Assembly: GCF_905163445.1 (NCBI RefSeq)
Contig: NC_053201.1
Location: 1,870,001 to 1,934,000 of the forward strand
DNA length: 64,000 nucleotides
Source: Pararge aegeria
Lineage: Eukaryota; Arthropoda; Insecta; Lepidoptera; Nymphalidae
Reading direction: 5' to 3'
Part shown: positions 59,301 through 64,000 of the stretch, one piece after another
Numbering within the stretch: the stretch's first letter is position 1
How the letters are laid out: each line of letters starts with the position of its first letter
Notes under the pieces: generated by a model
What the model was told of the DNA's origin: nothing
The model's input: the letters and a program-made list of their open reading frames with translations, nothing else
The model's database searches: none
Translations under genes and position numbers: made by a program

Positions 59301-60245
59301 CACCGAGTATTGAATTCTGCGTATCAAAACGCACGAACTTCACGAAGTCGTAACATTTGAATCGGATTTTGGTTAAAATAAAATAAACACGAGACAGTTG
59401 TTATTATACAATAGTGTTTCAACTGCAAAAATGTACATTTTTATAATTAATAAATATATATACAAATTTGCGAAACTTGGAAACATGGAAATCCATTTGT
59501 CATATATACTAACTAGACCAAGTTTCAAAATCACAGTTATAATTTCATCGCTACACAACTGATAAGATATTAGATGAAAATCTTGTGACAGGTTGACAAC
59601 CGAAAATGGTTTTAAAGATGATTGTAAAATCTTATTATGTCTTTAAAAAAAAATTGAAGATTTGACAATCATCTTATGTCCATTAATAGACATAGAAATG
59701 ACAGCTCGATGACTCGGTTGGAAACTGTCAAAAAACCTACGCAGTACGGGACTGTCTTCATTTTCTGCAAGTGTTTGTATGAAGTGGATCGAATTATTGT
59801 CTCAAATATATCAAGCAAAAATCTTTTGTTGAGTATGGAAATATCCCATGAAACACTATCCAATATATTTAATATTTGTAATATTATATACAGATATCCA
59901 CAAAATATCTTCCCCTTCCCTCTAATCCCAGCGTTGGGCGTCCAACATTGGCATACGTGGACACTTGGGGAAAATGTTTCAGTGCTTATAAAACGAGTGC
60001 ATATTATGTATAAAAACCCATCAAACAAAACTCCTTAGCCACTCGTGCTACTACGTACGTGTCATCGCAAAACCAACTCAACTGCCTACGTAACAAAGTC
60101 AAATTTACCTCGCGGCGTGTTAACACCCGTACCGGCTATAGAGGCGGGCCGCGGCTTCCGAGGTGCGGATGAAGCCCTCCGTACCACGCCAGTCGCGTTC
60201 GACATCGCGCTGCCGGGCCGGGAGCCGGGCGTTGTCTCGCCCGAT
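47112..60245 (-). CDS. ens: Ensconsin / MAP7 family protein, C-terminal 663 residues (5' end missing)
   Basis: Twelve exons on the minus strand (60109-60245, 57617-57748, 56251-56324, 54828-54923, 53028-53117, 51707-51911, 51101-51215, 50283-50421, 49921-50130, 48835-49326, 47598-47699, 47112-47312) join in one frame, 1993 nt, ending TAG. Numbering from the first full codon, residues 1-176 are Ser/Pro/Arg-rich linker, 177-244 are Glu/Lys-rich, 246-399 form the MAP7 coiled coil (starts SMVARRITTEVEAKAALAER, ends with VEAIMARTR), 400-563 are acidic Ser/Ala/Asn-rich, and 564-663 are an Asn-rich tail ending LQNAI. In the known family the MAP7 domain binds and recruits kinesin-1, while a separate N-terminal coiled coil binds microtubules. 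That N-terminal part is not in the exons found. The first exon here starts at codon position 3, so an upstream exon must end with two bases of a codon. All introns are GT-AG. Confidence 0.93.
47430..47572 (-). mobile_element. SINE family A, 3'-truncated, in ens intron
   Basis: CACTGAAAAACATTCATGCT, GGAATCGAACCCACGG and GTCGGCCGTC mark the head on the minus strand, the same strand as ens. Lies between the last two ens exons. Confidence 0.82.
47598..47699 (-). CDS. ens: ens exon: Pro/Asn-rich tail
   Basis: 34 codons, phase 0: QPEDTKSQSPAPLEP to LLGLSQQHE. The acceptor may be CCAAG|CAG (47699) or CAG|CCT (47696), which adds or removes one Gln, a NAGNAG-type choice. Donor GAG|GTACGT. Confidence 0.85.
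48345..48515 (-). mobile_element. LINE 3' end in ens intron
   Basis: CAAATTCAAAATTTATTTATT at the tail side, CACGTTGGCCTAATGCAAGC, GATTCTACCGATAAGAAGCC and GGCAAGAAACTCAGCAGTTG, a common lepidopteran LINE tail in reverse sense. Confidence 0.78.
48583..48777. repeat. Interspersed repeat family R in ens intron
   Basis: ATGAAAATTAAGCTTAATTT through GCATCCTCAGGAGATGTTGA to AATGAATAATTGTT. It lies about 50 bases inside the intron after the long acidic ens exon. Fragments also occur at 7835-7878 and 12640-12690. Confidence 0.82.
48835..49326 (-). CDS. ens: ens exon: long acidic Ser/Ala/Asn-rich region
   Basis: The largest exon seen, 164 codons in phase 0. After QAEEEKKNQETTQ it becomes low complexity with recurring DSA/ESA tripeptides (DSAT, DSAL, ESAP, DSAK twice, ESAS, DSAS). 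Probably disordered. The repeats also keep the opposite strand open, which is not a gene. Acceptor CTTTACAG, donor CAG|GTGAGT. Confidence 0.9.
49450..49709 (-). mobile_element. SINE family A, full length, in ens intron
   Basis: Minus-strand copy from GCGCCAGTCGGCCG (head) to the ACACACATCGTCATCTAACC tail. It lies between the acidic exon and the MAP7-end exon, sense with ens. Confidence 0.87.
49921..50130 (-). CDS. ens: ens exon: end of the MAP7 domain
   Basis: 70 codons, phase 0 at both ends. A charged helix runs from AQQQFEKEEAERRV to the closing motif RLARKQRVEAIMARTR, the family hallmark at the domain's C-terminus. Acceptor ATTTCAG, donor AAG|GTAAGC. Confidence 0.94.
50283..50421 (-). CDS. 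ens: ens exon: MAP7 domain coiled coil
   Basis: 47 residues rich in Glu, Arg and Gln (LQREAEEEAERQRQEEERQ onward to EKLRKAIE), a continuous charged helix typical of the MAP7 domain. Acceptor AATTTCAG, donor GAG|GTAAAT. Confidence 0.92.
50578..50830. mobile_element. SINE family B foldback in ens intron
   Basis: 50580-50632 is the minus-strand 3' end (ATTATCAACCCATTTCTGG, GGACACAGGTC). It is joined directly to a plus-strand 3' two-thirds (AAGGAAAACATCGTGAGG ... GGGTTGATGTGATGATG). The ends form an inverted repeat. Confidence 0.78.
51101..51215 (-). CDS. ens: ens exon: start of the MAP7 domain
   Basis: Reads SMVARRITTEVEAKAALAER followed by RRRAREELEKQAELERQR. The ITTE.EAKAALAERRR.ARE signature is the conserved beginning of the MAP7 domain. 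Acceptor TTTCCAG, donor CG|GTGAGT. Confidence 0.93.
51707..51911 (-). CDS. ens: ens exon: Glu/Lys-rich region
   Basis: Encodes QISEIKESAEVKPETNN and a run of EK/TEK repeats to EDNEMTA. Highly charged and probably disordered. Acceptor TTTTCAG, donor ACCG|GTGAGT. It leads straight into the MAP7 domain. Confidence 0.88.
52712..52950. repeat. Interspersed repeat in ens intron
   Basis: ACTTGTTTGTATACTCACTG, AGAGTACCGGCGCGCAGGCA also occurs at 30873-30920. The right half, GTTTGCCCATAATCACC and CATTGGGCAGATGGGT, matches 29860-29905. Class unknown. Confidence 0.62.
53028..53117 (-). CDS. ens: ens exon: short linker before the acidic region
   Basis: 30 codons, phase 0 at both ends, another cassette that keeps frame: SVPQPVLVKNQV to IDDRQ. 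Acceptor TTTCTCAG, donor CAG|GTGAAT. Confidence 0.85.
53195..53242 (-). mobile_element. SINE family C tail, cut by SINE A
   Basis: CCACTACAAGTTAGCCATTG, ACTGCAATCCCATCTGATG ends where the family A SINE begins. Another family C piece lies at 53670-53825 in the opposite sense. Confidence 0.72.
53243..53520 (+). mobile_element. SINE family A, full length, in ens intron
   Basis: GGCCGACTGGCGCAGTGGGT to the TTTATT tail. It has landed in a family C SINE (the piece at 53195-53242), antisense to ens. Confidence 0.87.
53670..53825 (+). mobile_element. SINE family C fragment in ens intron
   Basis: TAGTTACCACCTAACCGACA, GCGATCTAGCGTTCGGTACG and CACCAGGTGTGATTGCAGTC in plus orientation, tail side out. 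With 53195-53242 it could form an inverted pair around SINE A. Confidence 0.72.
54130..54205 (+). mobile_element. LINE 3' tail-like fragment
   Basis: GAGCGGAGTCTTCTGACACA, GGGGTAGTAATACTAC. A reverse relative is at 57290-57335 (TATTACTACCCCTGTGTCAG), so one family lies in two ens introns in opposite senses. Confidence 0.55.
54405..54672 (+). mobile_element. LINE ORF2 end and 3' tail in ens intron
   Basis: FIKRKLIEKSYYNIKD-like coding (TTTATAAAACGTAAGCTTAT), then AAGTTTGTTGTGGGCTCTTC, GGGCGCGTTTGGAAC, GAACGCTTCATAAGTGCCAG and ATGAATAAAACATTTTAG. It links the ORF2 end seen at 5380 to the tail seen at 22365, so both belong to one LINE family. Confidence 0.75.
54828..54923 (-). CDS. ens: ens exon: Ser/Pro linker
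   Basis: 32 codons, phase 0 at both ends, so it could be skipped without a frame change. It contains SLSASPGRTLSPSPG, with SP sites of the kind used by proline-directed kinases. Donor AAG|GTATGC, acceptor TTTATAG. Confidence 0.85.
54965..55320 (-). pseudogene. RTE-like LINE ORF2 remnant in ens intron
   Basis: The minus strand reads MVVGPKGLEWLPCTGKRSVG, RPSTRFTE, and upstream VTDIAQRVAKLNWQWAGH in another frame. Same family as 2770-3165. Broken by frameshifts. Confidence 0.78.
55869..56060. mobile_element. Foldback MITE in ens intron
   Basis: The arm from about 55885 (CAATCAATAATTTTTTTATT, TTGCTTGAATATGGTAC) is inverted at the right (GTACCATATTCAAGCAAAAT, AAAAAAATGATTGATT). The arms are about 90 bases around AAGTTTTGTGAAACTT. 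No transposase and no class assigned. Confidence 0.82.
56251..56324 (-). CDS. ens: ens exon: basic Pro/Lys linker
   Basis: A short exon of 74 nt: TPVAPGEGKPPLHRKPKPSK, then DHDK. Acceptor TTTGCAG, donor AAG|GTATGT. It joins in phase on both sides. Confidence 0.85.
57085..57142 (-). mobile_element. tRNA-like SINE head in ens intron
   Basis: On the minus strand GTTGGTCTAGTAGTCAGTGT and GAGCTCCTAGGTTCCAATCC resemble the two Pol III boxes. Degenerate. Confidence 0.5.
57172..57215. repeat. Short hairpin
   Basis: TAATTATATATCGTATGT faces ACATGCGATATATAATTA with a short centre. Confidence 0.75.
57617..57748 (-). CDS. ens: ens exon: Thr/Pro-rich linker
   Basis: It reads GPDTGANSVSTTPS through LSLHVSSKP. 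The acceptor CGTAG|GT has a weak pyrimidine tract, but it gives the phase needed by both neighbours, and the donor CCAG|GTTAGC is good. GC-rich against AT-rich flanks. Confidence 0.85.
57839..58113. mobile_element. MITE with GGGGCGTCCATAAATT-like ends, in ens intron
   Basis: Left end GGGGCGTCCATAAATTATG, right end CACGTATTTTATGAACGCCC, CC. The interior has two CTCACGTGAGA-like spots. No target duplication recognised. Confidence 0.72.
58140..58310 (-). mobile_element. LINE 3' end in ens intron
   Basis: AAGTCAAAAATGTCTTTATT, AGATGGCACTGTTGATGCAT, GGGCTCCAAACGCGCCCTGG; same family as 3600-3905. Confidence 0.75.
58320..60105. other. ens intron, no feature assigned
   Basis: Intronic DNA between the first two ens exons found. 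Overlapping frames of about 120 codons on both strands at 59670-60038 are chance products of each other. Confidence 0.6.
60109..60245 (-). CDS. ens: ens exon: Ser/Pro/Arg-rich linker
   Basis: The acceptor is AACCAG|A and the donor CGAG|GTAAAT. It encodes SGETTPGSRPGSAMSNATG and a basic stretch ending VNTPRG. An internal in-frame Met (60203-60205) could start a short isoform. This is the most 5' exon I can join to the gene. GC content is high compared with its surroundings. Confidence 0.88.
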
Positions 60246-60249
60246 CTGG

Positions 60250-62800
60250 TTTCTGTACACCGATTGTTTTGTATGAAATGGTGTGCGTTATGCACTTGTT
60301 AAATAAGCAATGTATGTAGTGCAAGATGATTTGTTAGTAATAAATGTGATAAGAAGCTATGCACCACGCCAGTTATATATATACATAGTAAGTCAAATCG
60401 ACTGCACGAATGGATGAAGTGTAGTACAGAGTACTCTCTCTGCTCGGGACGTCTGCGGTAGGTCGGTTGAGCTTTGGCTGCGCACCGATAGTCTCGATGA
60501 GTATACAAAGTCGAATTTGACAAGGCTGGAAAGGTTGGAAATCTGTATTTACATTTTTGTATGAAATTTCTGAAGACAGTTTCGTGCTATTTCAATGTAA
60601 GTAGGTCCGTATAATACGTTCGAAACTAAGCTTTTGAGAAGTTATAATATAGTTTTAATTATTCTGGCTTCTGTACATGTGATATGTGATGCTTTTGTAT
60701 GAAATTATAAGAAAATTATAGACAAATATTGTGTTACATAAACAATGGAATTATAGACAAATAAAGCTTCGAAATTAATATTTTGTAGTAAAAGCTAGTT
60801 GTCGCTAGCAATTTTTAACATAAAATTCTCAATTTACTGTACATTGAGAGTTATGTATGACTTTATGCCCGAAGATAGAAGTAAGATGATAAATACGCAA
60901 TGCATGTGAATGTTGCCCGACTTGAAAACTGTTAGTGCCTTACAAATGGATGTGAATTATAAGTGTAGTGCGAATTGTGGACATTAGTTCTGCAGTGAGA
61001 TGAAACCGCACCCTCATACAAAAAAAGCATAATTTACATAATTGAAATAAGGGAATTACGATGTGTTTCTCGCGTAGAATCATACTTTGAACATTCCAAA
61101 AAAACGATAAATGTAGCACAGACTTGTGAAATACATTCATTGTTAAATTATATACTTTAATTTTATTTTTTGAATATTGTTGATAAAAAAAACAGCCAAA
61201 TAATATCTAAGGTGCCAATTCTGTTGTCATATGTGTCTAACTAAACTATATACTTTAAAAAATCAAATGCTATCCTTTTCTAATAGCACTTTTTATATGC
61301 TACAACAACACTGGGCTTATGCATTTTTTTTGTATTAGGGATACAAAGAAAAAATTATTGTAATTTTCTGCCCATACAAGTATTAGTGTGAGATTTTTGT
61401 ACCTACCTTTTTGTTAACTTATCCGATCGCGTAAAATTTTAAGACAAATTAAATGAAATCGAAACAGCGCCATCTCGTGACAAAACTGTAACTCTTTCTT
61501 ACACTAAGCACTCGGTAACATTATAAGTACAAAAATGTATAAAGCAGTGATACACAATGGTAAATACAAAATGATACATGAAACTTATTATTTACATGAA
61601 AATAATTAATTAATTATTTAATAGAACCTTACCTTGTGAGAAGAAGGCCTTCACCAGAGTGATGGAGAGATTCATTATACAGGGTGTTACAAAATGTTAA
61701 CTTTTTATGTATAATCATAAAATTAAGCCATTATTATAAATAATATTTCACCCAAAATCTCACTCCAAACTATGTATAACATGCTACAATATTAATTATA
61801 AAATTACCTGTTATTCCACATATCTTGAAATGTTATATACCAATTCCACGTGCCGTAGAAGTAAGACGAGGACAAATCAACATAGAACCCATTGAGATTG
61901 AGAAGAGGAAAAGAAGTTGGAAATTTTTACCATTAAATTTCAAATGTCGATAAGAGCTTATAAAAAGAGAGTGAATAAAGACAGTTGGTTTTAGAACATA
62001 CTATATATTATTACAATCTTGGTTTTAGCAACACAAGTTTTTTTTAATATTAGGACACAAAAAACGGATTAACACAAATAAACAATTATTAAAGGGACAC
62101 AAAGTTGTCATACTCATTTGTAAAAGCTGATCAAACGGCATAACACAGGTTTTCATGTGGCAGGGGTTAGTGAGACGAAAACTTTATCTTTTAGAGGTAG
62201 AGAAATTTGATATCTAAGACGTTGATTTTAGAGAAAAGCAAGAATATATTCATATATTTTTTTAAATAGTAATTAAAAGGGTTAAAGTGTATATTGATTA
62301 GGCATTTAATGAAAAAAAATTTGAATAACGAAAATGAAGGCATAGTGCTTTCCTATTTATTTGGGAAAAGATTATATTTATTATTATTTACTTCTTGTAT
62401 GAACACAATTAGACACAAAACAACTTTTTAAACAAGACTGTCCTGAGCCCAGACACCAGAGTAAGGTTGTATTTAATTATTATATAAAACCTTTTTTCGT
62501 CTAAATGTGTCAGGTCATGTGTACTTAGTCATGTGTGCCATCAAATTCCTCGAACTCTTACAGTAACTGCTTTTCGCTACGCTGGCGCTTCTAAAGAAAC
62601 ATCCTGTATTATAGCAAAGCCACGAAAACGCAAAATAAAAAGCAAATATTCTTTTGAATACCTATTGTAAAATTTATAGCAAATAATTAAAGAATTATCA
62701 AATAAATAAAACGAATATGTACCTATAGAAAATTTACTTTAAAAATTAATTAAAGTACCTTAAATTAGGAAAATTTAATAGTGGAAGACATATCCACATA
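60250..62800. other. Region upstream of the first ens exon found
   Basis: Probably a 5' intron of ens. I see no segment encoding the charged N-terminal microtubule-binding coiled coil. Only a weak alternative leader exon at 61633 is worth noting. Confidence 0.5.
61633..61676 (-). other. Possible alternative first exon of ens
   Basis: A minus-strand segment ends CACAAG|GTAAGGTT, a strong donor. Joined to the 60245 acceptor, its own ATG (MNLSITLVKAFFSQ) runs out of frame with ens. It would therefore serve only as untranslated leader for a start at the internal Met near 60205. Speculative. Confidence 0.15.
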
Positions 62801-62809
62801 TTATATCAT

Positions 62810-62985
62810 AGGAAAATATATCAGAGAAGTTGGTAAGTTGGTATCGCATGGAAAAGAGAAAAAAAAAGTAGGTATCGCTTGGAAAAGAGACCAATGTGTT
62901 TGGTATAGTACGGTAAAGAGATCAACAAGGTTTATAACACATGGAAAAGAGACCAGAGAAGTTGGTATCGCACAGAAGCCCATCA
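62810..62985. repeat. 31-bp minisatellite, about five units
   Basis: GGTATCGCATGGAAAAGAGA-type units begin at 62840, 62871, 62902, 62933 and 62964, exactly 31 apart, with a partial unit before. The units are diverged. The period is not a multiple of three, so the chance frame across it is not a repeat protein. Confidence 0.88.
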
Positions 62986-63334
62986 CAGGTGAAGTAAGCT
63001 TGTAGAAAGCAAAGCAACCGAGTTATTTCTTCCAGGCGTAGAACGCAGCGTCGCAAGCTCACCCCCAAAGCGTTGTAGGCTTCGCGTTCCACCGGGGATA
63101 TGCGAGGATATGTAACGATAATTCCACCATTCCGACTATTTTTTTTTTCCAGAAAAGTTGATGTACGCATAGAGTTAATTCATTCAACTTAAGTCAAAAA
63201 ACATTACACCTGCAATTAATAAGGCAGCTTTCCGTCGAATTTTTGGGCACGATATGTCTTTCCAGTTCCTAATAGGATCGTTCACATTTTTTTTTCTACC
63301 AATAAGGCTTTAAATTCTTTTTTTTCTATAGTCA

Positions 63335-63530
63335 AGTCAAGTCAAATATAACTCAAAGTCAAATGGCGCATAGATGGCACTTTTGATGCGTTGATTACAT
63401 ACAAAAGGCGTACACTGCATTACATGTGTAAATTACATGTGCCCATTGTCATTTGAACATATTTAAGAAGCAACGTGGTTAGAGCAATTGTTCACACCCA
63501 AGCTTTCTTATCGTTTACGTAATCCTTTAT
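63335..63530 (-). mobile_element. LINE 3' fragments
   Basis: AAGTCAAGTCAAATATAACT, GGCGCATAGATGGCACTTTT, TTGATGCGTTGATTAC, then CAAGCTTTCTTATCGTTTAC, GTAATCC (reverse of the ORF2 end KDYVNDKKAW). An internal part is missing between tail and ORF2 end. Confidence 0.68.
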
Positions 63531-63539
63531 ATATATAAT

Positions 63540-63680
63540 CGGCTTCGTACGCTCAGGTTGCCTTTAAGAGATCACTTTTAGATAAGGCCGCCTTTGCACC
63601 CTAGCACTAAGTACTATTACTGTTTTCCTTGTATTTTTCCTATTGTGTTGTGTTGCAATAAAGATTTTCTGCTCTATTCT
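63540..63680 (+). mobile_element. LINE 3' end
   Basis: GGTTGCCTTTAAGAGATCAC, GATAAGGCCGCCTTTGCACC and GCAATAAAGATTTTCTGC. Same family as the tail nested at 30066-30205. Confidence 0.72.
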
Positions 63681-64000
63681 ATTCTTTTAAATATAACCAT
63701 AATGCTATAACCAAAATGTGCTATAATATGTTATTGTCGTAGTTATGACAAAGTCTCTAGAGTGTTTAAAGATCGACTAAAATACATTAATGGGAATTTC
63801 CCTGGTCGTGCGTTACGTACAGTTTACGTTGGATATTAATAAAAATTACCCTAAAGGAGCGCAATGCAAATGTAATGATTGTTAACTTAAAGATTGCGCT
63901 GGAGGAAGTAAGCTTTTACTAGTTACTTAACTAGTAAAAGCTGTGGTGTGTGTGGTGTGGCGACGCAAAATGATCTCGTCGGTAGATTCCACTAACGTTT

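Noticed and set aside
59669..60038. Two overlapping frames of about 120 codons on opposite strands
   Set aside because: They mirror each other in an intron, have no domain, splice context or codon pattern of coding DNA.
60045..60302. 85-codon plus-strand frame
   Set aside because: Antisense to the first ens exon found.
62781..63005. 74-codon repeat-like protein
   Set aside because: The underlying repeat is 31 bp, not a multiple of three, and an isolated chance frame.

Overview
This is a 64 kb stretch of an AT-rich insect genome, almost certainly a butterfly or moth. The evidence is a tachykinin-related peptide (TRP) precursor of insect type, a MAP7/ensconsin gene with insect-style introns, and a dense load of repeat families known from Lepidoptera: tRNA-derived SINEs, LINE 3' ends with TTTGAATTTGAA-like tails, Helitron-like elements starting CTACTAATATTATAAATG, and hAT-type MITEs. 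There is no bacterial or viral gene content.

Layout. 1-15 kb holds no gene I can support; it is nested repeats (hAT MITEs, SINEs, LINE 3' ends, an RTE-like ORF2 remnant). 15.08-17.2 kb is an almost perfect 135-bp tandem array of about 16 units, with its last unit split by a retroelement. 17.6-25.4 kb is Helitron-like copies, a tRNA-like hairpin element, a (TA)n/(CA)n tract and nested SINE/LINE insertions. 25.4-29.6 kb (+ strand) is the complete coding part of the tachykinin gene Tk: three coding exons, 494 residues, 13 predicted amidated peptides. 29.6-47.1 kb is an intergenic stretch of repeats and unassigned AT-rich DNA. 47.1-60.2 kb (- strand) is the 3' part of ensconsin (ens/MAP7): twelve exons whose intron phases all join, giving 663 residues with the kinesin-binding MAP7 coiled coil, ending at a TAG. 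The N-terminal microtubule-binding part of ens was not found and should lie beyond the right edge. 60.3-64 kb is probably ens 5' intron or flank.

The two genes converge (Tk +, ens -) and have no evident functional link: Tk encodes secreted neuropeptides, ens a cytoskeletal kinesin-1 cofactor. The most interesting points are: (i) the Tk spacers look like decayed copies of a second TRP unit; (ii) an inverted SINE pair in a Tk intron could form long dsRNA in the pre-mRNA; (iii) the homogeneous 135-bp satellite carries a motif like a LINE 3' end; (iv) a hAT MITE family has exact 8-bp target duplications; (v) a near-perfect hairpin element carries a tRNA-like Pol III promoter in its loop.
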